DNA of 64,000 nt from Caryophanales bacterium UBA6356 (GCA_002440125.1 DJRQ01000035.1:8074-72073); one strand, 5' to 3'. Numbered from the stretch's first letter, positions 1-9,960 are shown. The notes: generated by a model from the letters alone, not told the origin. Program-made: numbers and translations.

Positions 1-1498
1 CTCCATCTTTGAGGATGAATAGACCCCGCATCTGAATATCGGGTCCAGCCACGATCGCGTGGGTTTTTTTATCGAGCGTGCAAGCAAGAATAACAACGCC
101 TTCACTCAGTTTTTGGCGATCTTGAAGGACTTGATCCCCGACGTCTCCGACGCCCGAGCCGTCGATAAGGATATCGCCATGGGGGATCGATTCGTTTAGC
201 ACATGCCCACCCGTTTGATCAAAAAGGATGCTAAGACCGTTATCGAGCAAGAAGATATTCGTATGGTTGAGTTTGCCATGCATATTCATCGCAACTTGCG
301 CATTCGCAAGAAGATCTTTATAGAAGCCTTTCACCGGAACGTAGTAATCGGGGTGAAGAACGCTAATCATCATCTTGAGATCTTCTTCGCTAGCATGCAT
401 CAAAAGGAACTCTTTCCGCGAAATGTTCGTCACGTGGCAACCGCTTCTAAAAAGCTCGTCCAAGGCATCGGTGGCTTCGATTTCCGTCGAATCGTCGCTT
501 GGCGCGGCAAGAATGAAGAGGTCGCTCTCTTTTAGGCGGACATCGTGTCCATTATCGTTTTGCCCTGCGGCAAGAAGAGCGATTTTGCGATAGATCTTAT
601 CGGCGTAGCCCAAAACCAAAACAAGCATGTCTTGCTCTCGGATGCGATTGATATCTTCGTTAGGGGCAAAATTGGCGCTCGGTATGAGAAGTTGGCCGCT
701 TTTTTGCATATCCGAAAGGGTTTCGGCGGTATCTTTGTCATAAGGGACAATCTTTTTCCGGTTGGCGATAGCCAAAGAAATCACTTCATCGATGTTATAG
801 GAATTCGGCGTTAAAAGAGCGATGAAGGTCCTTCCTTGGGCATCCTTGATTTTATTGGCGATAAGAGGGGAAAGCTTATAACGGGGAGCCGTATAACCGC
901 TTTTGGAAGCGTAAAAGCTCTCGGCAAACAAGCATAATGTCTTTTCCTCTCCGAGCTTCGAAAGGGCATTCATGTCATGAAGGTAGTTCTTATCGGCATT
1001 ATTCTCGATCACGAAGTCGCTGGTGAAGATGAGGTTCCCATACTCGCTTTGGAGAGCGATGCCACTTGATAGGGCCGTATTGTGGGAGGTTTGGAAAAAA
1101 GTGATAGAGCGTCCATTGACCTTGAATGTGGAGCTAGGCGCCACCACACGAAAATCAAAAGAAGCGCAATCGACATCGACATGCCGGCAGAAATTTTGGA
1201 ACATCGCAATCGTCACGGCACTTCCGTAGATAGGCGCTGGGACATCGCGATAAAGGTAAGCCAAAGCCCCCGTTTCGTCATCGTGGCCATGAGGCAATAA
1301 ATAAGCCTTTACGCGCCCTTTATTCTCTTTCAAATAAGTGAAATCCGGTATGACATAATCAACGCCCGGTTGCGTTTTATCAGGACGTCTAACGCCGCAA
1401 CCAACAACGAAAATGTCATTATCGATTTCAACAACATAACAACTCTTGCCGATTTCATCCAAACCGCCAAGGGCAAAAACTCGAATTCTCTCTGCCAT
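1..1498 (-). CDS. rnjB: Ribonuclease J2-like protein (partial, N-terminal ~499 residues)
   Basis: Metallo-beta-lactamase/beta-CASP RNase J protein involved in mRNA turnover and rRNA processing. The gene runs off the left edge, so only the first ~499 codons are seen; the family is usually ~555 residues. The start is ATG at 1498 with AGGAG 7 nt upstream. The N-terminus (ALGGLDEIGK) and the late segment (HGDILIDGSGVGDVG) match the family. The metal motif HxHxDH reads HGHDDE at residues 70-75, so the last His is replaced, and the later SGHAS motif is replaced by NISRKE. Loss of these ligands is typical of RNase J2, the partner of J1 with little activity of its own. A TATAAT at 1520-1525 may be its promoter. 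Family assignment is firm; inactivity is inference. No RNase J1 gene is in the window. Confidence 0.9.
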   Translation of the reverse strand, partial: MAERIRVFALGGLDEIGKSCYVVEIDNDIFVVGCGVRRPDKTQPGVDYVIPDFTYLKENKGRVKAYLLPHGHDDETGALAYLYRDVPAPIYGSAVTIAMFQNFCRHVDVDCASFDFRVVAPSSTFKVNGRSITFFQTSHNTALSSGIALQSEYGNLIFTSDFVIENNADKNYLHDMNALSKLGEEKTLCLFAESFYASKSGYTAPRYKLSPLIANKIKDAQGRTFIALLTPNSYNIDEVISLAIANRKKIVPYDKDTAETLSDMQKSGQLLIPSANFAPNEDINRIREQDMLVLVLGYADKIYRKIALLAAGQNDNGHDVRLKESDLFILAAPSDDSTEIEATDALDELFRSGCHVTNISRKEFLLMHASEEDLKMMISVLHPDYYVPVKGFYKDLLANAQVAMNMHGKLNHTNIFLLDNGLSILFDQTGGHVLNESIPHGDILIDGSGVGDVGDQVLQDRQKLSEGVVILACTLDKKTHAIVAGPDIQMRGLFILKDG

Positions 1499-1558
1499 AC
1501 CTACTCCTAAAACAAAATCATTATAATTCTCTTGCTTCTATTTTTATACGGATTGCCG

Positions 1559-1580
1559 AAAAAATCTCCCTTAAGGGAGA
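1559..1580 (-). terminator. Rho-independent terminator of the yfcE operon
   Basis: A perfect 16-bp palindrome (TCTCCCTTAAGGGAGA, 1565-1580) is followed on the minus strand by six T. The yfcE stop codon TAA lies in the centre of the palindrome. Confidence 0.85.
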
Positions 1581-2116
1581 CGCTTTTGCTTGATAGCGCT
1601 TCCATCGGATGCTCTTTTGAGAGTGCAAACTCCTTCTTCAAGAACCATATAGGTGCTTTCATGCCCCCCTTTGGGGAAACCGATGGAGCCGGGATTCAAA
1701 ATAAAATATCCATGCTCTTCGTAACCCATTTCATAAATATGCGTATGCCCAAACAAAAGAATATCGCTTTTCGAAAAAGGAAGGCTTTGATAACTGGGAG
1801 GATCGCCATGAAATAGCCAAAAATCCCTATCAAAAACCCTCTCTTTTGCGTTTAAAAGGGCATTCTTTCCTAAAACCATTGAATCCACCCGAGAATCGCA
1901 ATTGCCCGAAATCCAAAGCGTTTTCTCCATGAATGGCAAAAGAAGCCGAGCAACCACCATCGGCTCATAGTCCGAAGGGACGCCATTTCTCGGGCCGTTA
2001 TAAAGCAAATCACCCAAAAGCCAAATCCGATCGGGATTTTCTAAGGATAAACGGCGCACAAGCTCTTGGGCTTTCAAAGTTCTGCCGTGGATATCGCTCG
2101 CTACCAATATTTTCAT
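1571..2116 (-). CDS. yfcE: YfcE/MJ0936-type phosphodiesterase
   Basis: A 181-residue calcineurin-like metallophosphoesterase, probably a cytoplasmic phosphodiesterase of the YfcE family; the physiological substrate is unknown. Metal-binding motifs appear in order: SDIH (residues 7-10), GD (35-36), GNCD (about 71-74), HGD, then GHTH (about 124-127). Length is normal for the family. The start ATG overlaps the stop of the upstream DUF1667 gene (ATGA), so it is the last gene of the oxidoreductase operon. It ends inside its own terminator hairpin. No oddities in the protein itself. Confidence 0.88.
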   Translation of the reverse strand: MKILVASDIHGRTLKAQELVRRLSLENPDRIWLLGDLLYNGPRNGVPSDYEPMVVARLLLPFMEKTLWISGNCDSRVDSMVLGKNALLNAKERVFDRDFWLFHGDPPSYQSLPFSKSDILLFGHTHIYEMGYEEHGYFILNPGSIGFPKGGHESTYMVLEEGVCTLKRASDGSAIKQKRLP

Positions 2117-2478
2117 TCTTTCCTCACCTTAATCTCCATCGTTGCAACCAAGTCGACACCTGTGTTCGCCAAATTCGTTAAAAGGATTTGACCCATTTTA
2201 ATCGGCGCCGCCACAATAAGAGCATCGATATCCTTCATGGCCTCAAAAATTTTTCCTTTGGGAATTGGACGCTCGCTTTTGACGCTGCAAAGCTCCTCTT
2301 CGCCGCCTCTTACCAAAACCGTGGAGGTTACAACCCTTTCGGGCGAAAGCACCTCTTGTCGAGCGTATTTTTCCCCACGAGGACAAAAATTGCCTGTCAC
2401 ATGGAGTTCTTTGTCCACGCGAAGGTGGCAACCTCTGGGGCAGCAAATGCAAATAAGTTCTCTTTCTTCTTTTAACAC
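2113..2478 (-). CDS. DUF1667 cysteine-rich protein of the oxidoreductase operon
   Basis: A 121-residue protein of the DUF1667 family with a cysteine-rich N-terminus (CICCPRGCHL near residue 10 and CPRG near 32) that could bind an Fe-S cluster or zinc. DUF1667 proteins are typically encoded beside the two FAD oxidoreductases found here and are thought to complete an anaerobic glycerol-3-phosphate-dehydrogenase-like complex, perhaps as the electron-transfer subunit; that role is inference. The start is GTG at 2478, just after the TAG of the upstream gene, with AGGA about 9 nt upstream. Its stop overlaps the yfcE start. Confidence 0.85.
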   Translation of the reverse strand: MLKEERELICICCPRGCHLRVDKELHVTGNFCPRGEKYARQEVLSPERVVTSTVLVRGGEEELCSVKSERPIPKGKIFEAMKDIDALIVAAPIKMGQILLTNLANTGVDLVATMEIKVRKE

Positions 2479-2479
2479 G

Positions 2480-3736
2480 CTAGATCCTCTTTTCTTCGAT
2501 TGAAAGAACGAAACAAGGTGCCTCTTGCTCGAAAAACGATCGAGGAAGGGCCACTATTTCCATTTCACTCGGAATCAAGAAAGGCTTAAAAATCCTTTTG
2601 ATTTCCTTTTCGCCATTCTTCAAGACGATGAAAACGTTTTTCAAGGGTTTCCGAACGCGGAATTTCAGTGAAACCTTCTCCTCTTGGAGAGGGTAGGAAA
2701 TAAAAGAAGGAACGACGTACCCAATGGATCCTTGGTTAAGGACGGGAACGCGTTTTTCTTCTTTTTCGAGTAACCCGCGAATATATCTTGATGCCTCTTT
2801 TCCCGCACTTCTTGCCTCCGAAACGACATTATCGGCTAGATCGTGAACATGAAGGACGTTGCCAGCGCTAAATATGCCAGGGATCGTCGTTTCGTAAAGG
2901 TCATTGACCAAGGCGCCGCGTGAGGATCCCCTTAAGGCCCCGGCCTTCTCGAGAAGGCTGTTGTTAGGAATAAGACCGACGCTAAGAACCAAAGTATCGC
3001 ATTCGATTCTCTTTTGGCTGCCTGGTATAGGATTCAAGGAAGCGTCCACCGAAGAAAGTTCTATTGCTTCCAAGCGGTCTTTGCCGAAAACCCGCGTCAC
3101 TGTCGTCGATAAATAAAGAGGGATATCAAAATCTTCAAGACATTGGACGATATTGCGGTTAAGACCATTGCTCCAAGCGCAAAGCTCGGCTACGCCAAGA
3201 ACTTCTGCCCCTTCTAAAGTCAAGCGACGAGCCATAATAAGTCCGATATCCCCACTTCCAAGTATGAATACCTTTTTGCCAGGCATATAGCCATAGCGAT
3301 TCAAAAGAAGTTGGGCGACGCCAGCGGAAATAACGCCACTTGGGCGATCGCCTGGCAAGGCTATGGAACCAGCGCTCCTTTCAAAACAACCGGCCGCGAA
3401 AAGTATTGCCTTGGCTTGGAGTTCAAAATAGCCCTCTTCATTCGAATATCGAACGATTTTATCCTTCGTTATCTCGGATACATAAGTGTTGCAAAGATAA
3501 GGAATATGGCGTTTTTCAACTTCCTTGACGAAGCGATAGGCGAATTCCGGACCCGTGAGCTCTTCTTTGAATTCGCCTAAGCCGAATCCATTATGGATGC
3601 ATTGATTCAAAATGCCGCCTAGCTCGCTATTCCTCTCAAGAATCAGGATGTCCTTAATGCCTTCATCGAAGGCGCTAATTGCGCCAGATAAGCCAGCGCA
3701 TCCGCCGCCGACTATTACCAAATCGACCTTTCTCAT
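2480..3736 (-). CDS. NAD(P)/FAD-dependent pyridine nucleotide-disulfide oxidoreductase
   Basis: A 418-residue two-dinucleotide-fold flavoprotein. The FAD-binding motif is GGGCAGL near residue 10, a second Rossmann fold for NAD(P) begins around residue 160 (ILGSGDIGL), and the later SAGNVLHVHD segment closes the FAD site. No redox CxxC is seen. In the known three-gene arrangement (FAD substrate oxidase, this reductase, DUF1667) it would pass electrons between the flavoprotein and NAD. It overlaps the upstream gene by ATGA, so translation is probably coupled. Substrate is unproven; glycerol-3-phosphate is the usual guess. Confidence 0.88.
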   Translation of the reverse strand: MRKVDLVIVGGGCAGLSGAISAFDEGIKDILILERNSELGGILNQCIHNGFGLGEFKEELTGPEFAYRFVKEVEKRHIPYLCNTYVSEITKDKIVRYSNEEGYFELQAKAILFAAGCFERSAGSIALPGDRPSGVISAGVAQLLLNRYGYMPGKKVFILGSGDIGLIMARRLTLEGAEVLGVAELCAWSNGLNRNIVQCLEDFDIPLYLSTTVTRVFGKDRLEAIELSSVDASLNPIPGSQKRIECDTLVLSVGLIPNNSLLEKAGALRGSSRGALVNDLYETTIPGIFSAGNVLHVHDLADNVVSEARSAGKEASRYIRGLLEKEEKRVPVLNQGSIGYVVPSFISYPLQEEKVSLKFRVRKPLKNVFIVLKNGEKEIKRIFKPFLIPSEMEIVALPRSFFEQEAPCFVLSIEEKRI

Positions 3737-5175
3737 TCGGAAATTCCTTTCTTCGCCTTTCCAAGAAGAATTGGCGAATGGGGTTTCCCATAGTTTATTT
3801 TATCCAAAGAGACCTTTTGGTAAGAAGCCAATAGAGAGAGGACTTTCGCTTGGCAAAAGCCGCCTTGGCATTTTCCAAAGCCGGCCCTCGTTCTCTTTTT
3901 CATCGCCTTGAGAGTCAAACAAGGCAAAGATCGTGAGAGAACCTCCCTCATTTCCCCTAACGAAACCTCTTCGCAATCGCAAAGGATCTTCCCATAATCC
4001 GGATTGTCCTTTATAAGGGCGTCCCTTTCCTCTTTCGAAAGCTTCTTTGGGGAAATATAAGGTTTCACAAAGGGCGAATAGTTCGCGTTATGAGTAGGTT
4101 TTAAGTAAGGGACAACGTATCTTTCCACGATATATTCCCCAAGGGCTGGAGAGCTTGCAAGACCGGGAGACTCGATACCGGCGGCATTAAGGAATGAAGG
4201 GTCGCCGTTTTGAGGGCCTAAGATAAAATCATGGGTGCTTGGCGTCGCTCGCATGCCGCTATAAACGCGTATCGATTCATAAAAAGGAATAGATGGAACC
4301 ATGCGGAGAGCCATTTCTTTGACTTTCTTAAGGGTCGGTGCATCCGTGCTCAAATCATCGCGATCGTTACCCGGTTCGCTACTAGGTCCAACAAGGTAAT
4401 TTCCGCTTGTCGTTTTGGCAAGCAACACGCCCTTTCCTTTTTCCGTAGGCAAAGTGAATAAGACGGAATTCACCAATCCTTTAGCGTAATGGTTAAGGAC
4501 ATAGTATTCGCCTTTCCGTGGCTCGATTTCCCAAGATATCGGGCCAGCCATTTTGGCGATTTCGTCACTGTGGGTGCCGGCCGCATTGATAACGAGCCTC
4601 GTTTCATACTCCCCTTTGCTAGAAGCGACAACGTAGCCGTTAGGCGTTTTTCTTAAGGCGAGCACTTTCTCGTCTAAATGGAGGAAGACGCCGTTATCAA
4701 TGGCGTTTTCAAGGGCATGCAAGCTCAGCAAAAAAGGGTTCACGATGCCACCTTCCTCGCAATAAAGGGCCGCTATCGCTTTTGGTGAGACGTTTGCTTC
4801 TTTCTCCCGAAGTTCCTTTTGATTCAAAATGGTGGCTTTAACCCCATTCTCCTTTGCTCTAAGGAGGAGTTCATTGAGTTTTTTGTTCTCTTCTTCCGAA
4901 AAAGAAAGAGTCAAGGTCCCGCATTTTTCAAAAGGGACATCAAGTTCCTTACATACTCCGCCCATCATCTTATTTCCAAGCACATTCATTTTTGCTTTGA
5001 AGGTGCCAGGAAGAGGATCATAACCGCTATGAACGATAGCGCTATTCGCCATTGTCGCCTCATCAGCGCCATCCAGATCCTTTTCGATGACCAAGGTCTT
5101 TAAGCAATATCGGGACAAATTTCGAGCAATGAAAGAACCAACAACGCCCGCCCCAATGACAATCACATCATACAT
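3733..5175 (-). CDS. GlpA/LhgO-type FAD oxidoreductase with C-terminal BFD-like [2Fe-2S] domain
   Basis: A DAO-family flavoprotein of about 480 residues. The N-terminus MYDVIVIGAGVVG is the FAD-binding Rossmann motif. The C-terminal ~90 residues contain CDCEE followed by GKCQGGFC, the four-cysteine pattern of a BFD-like [2Fe-2S] domain. This layout is known from anaerobic GlpA-like glycerol-3-phosphate dehydrogenases and 2-hydroxyglutarate oxidases. I chose ATG at 5175: the longer frame (to 5226) would begin with TTG inside the pnp terminator, and a second in-frame ATG at 5184 abuts the -10 box. An extended -10 (TGC TATACT) lies 9 nt before 5175 with no good ribosome site, so the mRNA may be nearly leaderless. 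First gene of a four-gene operon. Confidence 0.88.
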   Translation of the reverse strand: MYDVIVIGAGVVGSFIARNLSRYCLKTLVIEKDLDGADEATMANSAIVHSGYDPLPGTFKAKMNVLGNKMMGGVCKELDVPFEKCGTLTLSFSEEENKKLNELLLRAKENGVKATILNQKELREKEANVSPKAIAALYCEEGGIVNPFLLSLHALENAIDNGVFLHLDEKVLALRKTPNGYVVASSKGEYETRLVINAAGTHSDEIAKMAGPISWEIEPRKGEYYVLNHYAKGLVNSVLFTLPTEKGKGVLLAKTTSGNYLVGPSSEPGNDRDDLSTDAPTLKKVKEMALRMVPSIPFYESIRVYSGMRATPSTHDFILGPQNGDPSFLNAAGIESPGLASSPALGEYIVERYVVPYLKPTHNANYSPFVKPYISPKKLSKEERDALIKDNPDYGKILCDCEEVSLGEMREVLSRSLPCLTLKAMKKRTRAGFGKCQGGFCQAKVLSLLASYQKVSLDKINYGKPHSPILLGKAKKGISE

Positions 5176-5184
5176 ATCACCCAT

Positions 5185-5190
5185 AGTATA
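5185..5190 (-). promoter_or_regulatory. Extended -10 promoter of the FAD oxidoreductase operon
   Basis: TATACT preceded by TGC forms an extended -10 element, 9 nt before ATG 5175. No clear -35 is seen. Confidence 0.5.
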
Positions 5191-5224
5191 GCAAAACTTC
5201 TTAGAAAGTTGGTTTCCCGAAAAC

Positions 5225-5250
5225 AAAAAGGCCTAGGACAACCCTAGGCC
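5225..5250 (-). terminator. Rho-independent terminator of pnp
   Basis: An 8-bp perfect stem (GGCCTAGG with CCTAGGCC, 5-nt loop, 5230-5250) followed on the minus strand by TTTTT, about 18 nt past the pnp stop. Confidence 0.9.
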
Positions 5251-5267
5251 TAAAACGAAATGCAATT

Positions 5268-7502
5268 CTAGTGACGCGAACCACGTCCACCATCGCGGCG
5301 TGGGCCGCCATGGCGGTTTTGAGCGTGGAAAGAGGAGCTTTTTGGCGCGCGAGGAGCTTCTTCGACATAGCCTTCCGGCTTTTCTTCAAATTCGCGGTGG
5401 GAAAGTTTAATTTTGCCTTCCTCTAAGCCGATAACGACAACTTTCAAGGTGTCACCGACCTTGACGACGTTGGAAGCGTCATCGATGTATTTCCAGCCCA
5501 ATCGCGAAACATGGCAAAGGCCATCGGTATCCCCAAAGAGATTCACGAAAGCGCCGTAATTCTCAACTCTGGTTACTTTTCCTTCGAAAATTTCACCGAC
5601 TTTGGCTTCCCGGACGATGTTATCGATTCTCTCTTTGGCTTTCTCGATCATCTCCTTATCGGTGTGATAGATGGTGATACGTCCATCGTCTTCCACATCG
5701 ATCTTGACATTGCCGCAGGTAGCGATGATGTCGTTAATCACTTTTCCACCCGTCCCAATAACCTCGCGGATTTTATCGGGATTGATAGAGAAAGTAACCA
5801 TCTTAGGCGCATATTTGCTGACTTCTTTGCGTGGTTCAGCGATGCATTTTTGCATCACTTCACGAATTTCTGCCCGGGCCTTTTTGGCTTGCTCGAGCGC
5901 TTCGCTTAAAACTTCGCGCGTCACGCCATGGATTTTGATATCCATTTGAAGGGCGGTGATGCCAAGCTTGGTGCCAGCGCACTTGAAATCCATATCGCCG
6001 AAGTGATCTTCAAGACCTTGGATGTCAGTGAGGATGGTATAGTGGTTCGTTTCTTTATCGGGGCTACGAGTTGGATCGTTCGTGATTAAGCCCATAGCAA
6101 TACCGCTAACGACGTTCTTTATAGGGACGCCAGCAGCCATCAAAGAAAGGCAACTGGCGCAGATGGAAGCTTGCGAGCTTGAACCATTGCTTTCCACGAC
6201 ATCGGCAACGCAACGGATCGTGTAAGGGAATTCAACTTCGCTCGGAATGACGTAAGAAAGGGCTCTTTCGCCTAAAGCGCCATGGCCGATTTCCCGACGG
6301 CCTGGCATTCCCATTCGACCGATTTCGCCAACCGAATAAGGCGGAAAATTGTATTGGTGCATGAAACGTTTTTCGCCTTCGTTGGTGATTCCGTCGATCA
6401 CTTGGGCATCGCTAAGAGGACCTAAAGTAGTCGTTGAGATGACTTGCGTTTGGCCACGGGTGAACATAGCAGAGCCATGCGTCCGAGGTAGAAGATCAAT
6501 CTGGGCGTCAAGAGGACGAATCTCATCCACTTTTCTTCCATCGGGACGAATCTTTTCTTCGATGATGAGAGTGCGGACAACATGCGCCACCATGCCTTCG
6601 AGGATATCCTCGATCATGAGCATTTTCTCAGCATGGGCTTTTTCGTCTTCGTCTTTAATGCTGTCATATTCTTCGAGGACTTTCTTCTTCAAAGCATCGA
6701 CGGCGTCTTGTCTTTCGAGTTTATCGAAAATACGAACGGCTTTTTCTAAATCGGCGCCGATTTCTTCTTGGATATGCCTCTTGATGGCGGGATCAGCGGT
6801 AAAAAGCTTGATTTCGCGTTTCTTTTTCCCTGCCGCTTGAATGATTTCCTCTTCGAAAGCGCAAAGTTTCTTGATGGCTTGGTGACCATACATAATGGCA
6901 TCAAGCATCTCCTCTTCAGGAACCTCAGCCGCCCCGGCTTCAACCATCATGATGGCCTCTTTGGTGCCGGCAACGGTCAAATTGATGTCGCTTTTGGCCT
7001 TTTGCTCTTCGGTTGGGTCGATAACGAACTTACCATCCACTCTTCCAACAACAACTCCTGCCACTGGCCCATCGAAAGGTATGTCGCTTACGCAAAGGGC
7101 CAAGGAAGCGCCGAACATAGCAGCCATTTCCGGGCTGTTGTCTTTATCGCAGCTCATGACCGTACTAACGATTTGCACTTCGTTGCGGAAGCCTTCCGCA
7201 AAAAGAGGGCGGATAGGACGATCGATGAGACGGGCCGCTAAAGTTTGATGATCATCGGGGCGACCTTCACGGCGCAAAAAGCTTTGGGGGATCTTCCCAG
7301 CCGCATATTGTTTTTCGATGTAGTTAACGGTAAGTGGGAAGAAGTCGCCGCCTTTTGGCTCATCGGCGCAACAGGCGGTGTTTAAGACGACCGTCTCGCC
7401 AAAGCGCACCAAAACGGCGCCATCGGCTTGCTTGGCAATCTCGCCAAGTTCGACTTTGAGGTTTCTTCCTTCAAAGTCCATTTCGAATGTCTGTTTACTC
7501 AT
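5268..7502 (-). CDS. pnp: Polyribonucleotide nucleotidyltransferase (PNPase)
   Basis: Phosphorolytic 3'-5' exoribonuclease of about 744 residues. Two RNase PH domains are visible (first with [10 protein letters not shown], second with [12 protein letters not shown]), then a KH domain with the IGTGGK loop, an S1 domain ([17 protein letters not shown]) and a short Gly/Arg/His-rich tail. The frame is open to 7592, but the family start is ATG 7502 ([10 protein letters not shown]), with AGGA 9 nt upstream; the extra residues overlap the rpsO terminator. It lies directly downstream of rpsO, the common bacterial order, with a terminator between them. Confidence 0.96.
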   Translation of the reverse strand: MSKQTFEMDFEGRNLKVELGEIAKQADGAVLVRFGETVVLNTACCADEPKGGDFFPLTVNYIEKQYAAGKIPQSFLRREGRPDDHQTLAARLIDRPIRPLFAEGFRNEVQIVSTVMSCDKDNSPEMAAMFGASLALCVSDIPFDGPVAGVVVGRVDGKFVIDPTEEQKAKSDINLTVAGTKEAIMMVEAGAAEVPEEEMLDAIMYGHQAIKKLCAFEEEIIQAAGKKKREIKLFTADPAIKRHIQEEIGADLEKAVRIFDKLERQDAVDALKKKVLEEYDSIKDEDEKAHAEKMLMIEDILEGMVAHVVRTLIIEEKIRPDGRKVDEIRPLDAQIDLLPRTHGSAMFTRGQTQVISTTTLGPLSDAQVIDGITNEGEKRFMHQYNFPPYSVGEIGRMGMPGRREIGHGALGERALSYVIPSEVEFPYTIRCVADVVESNGSSSQASICASCLSLMAAGVPIKNVVSGIAMGLITNDPTRSPDKETNHYTILTDIQGLEDHFGDMDFKCAGTKLGITALQMDIKIHGVTREVLSEALEQAKKARAEIREVMQKCIAEPRKEVSKYAPKMVTFSINPDKIREVIGTGGKVINDIIATCGNVKIDVEDDGRITIYHTDKEMIEKAKERIDNIVREAKVGEIFEGKVTRVENYGAFVNLFGDTDGLCHVSRLGWKYIDDASNVVKVGDTLKVVVIGLEEGKIKLSHREFEEKPEGYVEEAPRAPKSSSFHAQNRHGGPRRDGGRGSRH

Positions 7503-7563
7503 TCTTTGTTTCCTTTTTTTATAACTAACTAACTCTATCACGAAACGCGAAAGATGTTTAGAT

Positions 7564-7590
7564 AAAGAAAAAGCTCCCCCAAAGGGGAGC
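7564..7590 (-). terminator. Rho-independent terminator between rpsO and pnp
   Basis: A 7-bp GC-rich stem (GGGGAGC pairs 7584-7590 with GCTCCCC 7573-7579) followed on the minus strand by a T-rich run. Confidence 0.85.
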
Positions 7591-7609
7591 AACCAATTCG
7601 TATCGCCAA

Positions 7610-7876
7610 TTATTTGCGGAGGCTAAGGGAAGCGATAAGCTTCTCATAGGCAGGGCGATTGTTCTTTTGAAGATAGGAAAGAAGAGCGTGGCGCTTTCCA
7701 ACAAGCTCCATGAGGCTTCTTTTGGCAACCGCATCGCCATGATTGGCCTTAAGATGGGCGGTCAAATCGCTGATTCTCTTGGTGAGGATAGCGACTTGAA
7801 CCTCGGTATTGCCGGTGTCTTTCGCGTTTTTGCCATACTTTTGGATGATGACGTTCTTTTCTTCTTTGTTGAGCAT
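7610..7876 (-). CDS. rpsO: 30S ribosomal protein S15
   Basis: An 88-residue S15 protein that binds the three-way junction of 16S rRNA helices 20-22. The whole family length is present, including the conserved [12 protein letters not shown] and [12 protein letters not shown] segments. ATG 7876 has AAGGAG upstream. It has its own promoter about 90 nt upstream and its own terminator before pnp. The roughly 80-nt structured leader fits the known habit of S15 to repress its own mRNA, though the details of this leader are not known. Confidence 0.97.
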   Translation of the reverse strand: MLNKEEKNVIIQKYGKNAKDTGNTEVQVAILTKRISDLTAHLKANHGDAVAKRSLMELVGKRHALLSYLQKNNRPAYEKLIASLSLRK

Positions 7877-7912
7877 TTCTTTTTCTCCTTGTTTATTCTT
7901 AGCAATGACAAA

Positions 7913-7941
7913 GTCTCGTCTTGGAGAAATGTCGGCGAGAC
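7913..7941 (-). promoter_or_regulatory. Hairpin in the rpsO 5' leader (candidate S15 autoregulatory element)
   Basis: GTCTCG and CGAGAC arms (7936-7941 and 7913-7918) fold in the transcribed leader of rpsO. S15 leaders are regulatory in several bacteria but vary in structure, so this is a candidate only. Confidence 0.35.
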
Positions 7942-7961
7942 AATGACATGCCGCAAAAGTG

Positions 7962-7989
7962 ACTATACAAGTTTCTTCAAGGAATGCAA
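7962..7989 (-). promoter_or_regulatory. rpsO promoter
   Basis: -35 TTGCAT (7984-7989), 16-bp spacer, -10 TATAGT (7962-7967). Confidence 0.6.
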
Positions 7990-8050
7990 GAAGAAAGGGA
8001 GCTTTTCGCCCTTTTGTGCAAAAAAAGAGAACGCTTTCATCATGAATTTA

Positions 8051-8079
8051 TTGTTTATGCGTGCGCCCGAGTCTAAAAT
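8051..8079 (+). promoter_or_regulatory. typA promoter
   Basis: -35 TTGTTT (8051-8056), 17-bp spacer, -10 TAAAAT (8074-8079), about 30 nt before the typA start. Confidence 0.6.
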
Positions 8080-8108
8080 TTCGAACGTCGAGGACTCGGA
8101 GGTTTTTT

Positions 8109-9950
8109 ATGGACATTCGGAATATCGCTATCATTGCACACGTCGACCATGGCAAAACGACCTTGGTGAACGCTTTGCTCACAAGCTCTCACACCTTCCG
8201 CGACAACGAAGTGGTGACAGACCGTATGCTCGATAGCAATCCCATCGAACATGAACGGGGTATCACGATTTTGGCGAAGACCACCGCTGTTCGTTATAAA
8301 GATACCAAAATCAACATCGTGGACACTCCTGGGCATGCCGATTTCGGAGGGGAAGTCGAACGCATCATGCATATGGTCGACGGATGTCTTCTTTTGGTCG
8401 ATGCCTACGAAGGCACAATGCCTCAAACCCGTTTTGTTTTGAAAAACGCTCTCGAAAACCATATTAAACCCATCGTGGTCATCAATAAAGTCGATCGACC
8501 CAATGCCAATCCCCAAAAAGCAGTCGATGAAGTCTTAGACCTCTTCATCGAGCTTGGAGCCCCAGAAGACCTCTTGGATTTCCCAGTTTGCTATGTGAGC
8601 GCTTTAAATGGAACCTCCTCCCTGGATCCGGATCCCAAAACCCAAAAGCCTGGCATGGACCCTCTTTTTGACATGATTTTGGCCAATATACCTGCGCCGA
8701 AATGCGATCCTTCTTTGCCATTCCAGATGCAAAGCGCGCTTCTAGACTACAACGATTTCGTCGGAAGAATCGGCATTGGAACGGTAAGAAGAGGATCGGT
8801 TAAGGTCGGCGATACCTTAACCGATATTCGAAAAGATGGCTCCACCACCAATTTCAAAGTGATGAAGCTCTATACCTTCTTCGGCATGAACCGCAACGAG
8901 GTCAACGAAGTCGTCGCTCCCGATATCTGCGGCATAGCGGGCCTTCCGGATATAGGCGTGAGCGATACCCTTTGCGCTCCTTCGACTTTAGAGGCCCTCC
9001 CTCCCCTCCGCGTCGATGAGCCAACGCTCCAAATGGAATTTGGCACCAATAGTTCCCCAATGCGGGGCCAAGATGGCAAGAAAGTAACGGCTCGCGTCAT
9101 CGAAGAACGCCTCTACCAAGAAACGCAAAGAGATGTTTCTTTGCGCTTTGAGAGAGTCCCAAACAAAGAAAGTTGGATTGTTTCGGGAAGGGGCGAACTT
9201 CATTTAGGCGTCTTAATCGAGAATATGCGTCGCGAAGGCTTCGAACTGGAAGTCGCCAAACCCCAAGTCATCCAGAAAGTGATCGATGGCGTCAAATGCG
9301 AGCCTTACGAAGATCTGCAAATCGACGTTCCAAACGAATTCGTCGGCGATATGATGACCTCTTTAGGAAATAGAGGCGCCAAACTGGGCGATATGAACGA
9401 CAATGGTTCTGTGACCCGCTTGAATTACGTCATTCCTTCCCGCGGCCTCATCGGCTTCGTGAGCAACTTCCTTACTATGACCAAAGGCTATGGCATCATC
9501 AACCACACCTTCAAAGAGTACCGTCCTATCTATGCCCACGATTTGGGCGAGAGAAATATCGGCGTGTTGGTGTCTACCGATAAAGGCGAAGCCACTTCCT
9601 ACGCCCTTCAAAAGGTGGAAGAGCACGGCACGATGTTCATCACGCCGGGCGATATATGCTACGAAGGCATGATCGTTGGCGAACACCGTTATCCCGTCGA
9701 TTTGGCCGTCAATTGCACCCAAGCTAAGCCAATGACGAACGTTCGCTCGAGCACCCGCGAGCTTATGATCGTTCTCAAAGCCCCGCGCAAGATGTCCCTT
9801 GAAGCATGCTTGGATTACATCAACCCGGATGAGCTTGTGGAAATCACACCAAGCGCAATTCGCATGCGAAAACGCATTCTCAATACCGCCGAACGGAAGA
9901 AATTCGACGCCCATCAAAAAGCCGCCAAGGAAGCGCTCCAAGGCAAATAG
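8109..9950 (+). CDS. typA: Ribosome-associated translational GTPase TypA/BipA
   Basis: A 613-residue EF-G-like GTPase that binds ribosomes and helps 50S assembly and stress adaptation. G motifs are seen in order: AHVDHGKTT (G1), RGITI (G2), [12 protein letters not shown] (G3), NKVDRP (G4). The beta-barrel domain and the BipA-specific C-terminal domain follow (SRGLIGF region). Length is normal. ATG 8109 has GGAGG 6 nt upstream, so the longer frame starting at 8061 is not used. It is monocistronic, with its own promoter and terminator, and convergent with mtnN. Confidence 0.97.
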   Translation: MDIRNIAIIAHVDHGKTTLVNALLTSSHTFRDNEVVTDRMLDSNPIEHERGITILAKTTAVRYKDTKINIVDTPGHADFGGEVERIMHMVDGCLLLVDAYEGTMPQTRFVLKNALENHIKPIVVINKVDRPNANPQKAVDEVLDLFIELGAPEDLLDFPVCYVSALNGTSSLDPDPKTQKPGMDPLFDMILANIPAPKCDPSLPFQMQSALLDYNDFVGRIGIGTVRRGSVKVGDTLTDIRKDGSTTNFKVMKLYTFFGMNRNEVNEVVAPDICGIAGLPDIGVSDTLCAPSTLEALPPLRVDEPTLQMEFGTNSSPMRGQDGKKVTARVIEERLYQETQRDVSLRFERVPNKESWIVSGRGELHLGVLIENMRREGFELEVAKPQVIQKVIDGVKCEPYEDLQIDVPNEFVGDMMTSLGNRGAKLGDMNDNGSVTRLNYVIPSRGLIGFVSNFLTMTKGYGIINHTFKEYRPIYAHDLGERNIGVLVSTDKGEATSYALQKVEEHGTMFITPGDICYEGMIVGEHRYPVDLAVNCTQAKPMTNVRSSTRELMIVLKAPRKMSLEACLDYINPDELVEITPSAIRMRKRILNTAERKKFDAHQKAAKEALQGK

Positions 9951-9960
9951 AAGCGTTTGG

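Noticed and set aside
9363..9941. 192-codon minus-strand frame opposite typA
   Set aside because: Shadow of typA; no family features.
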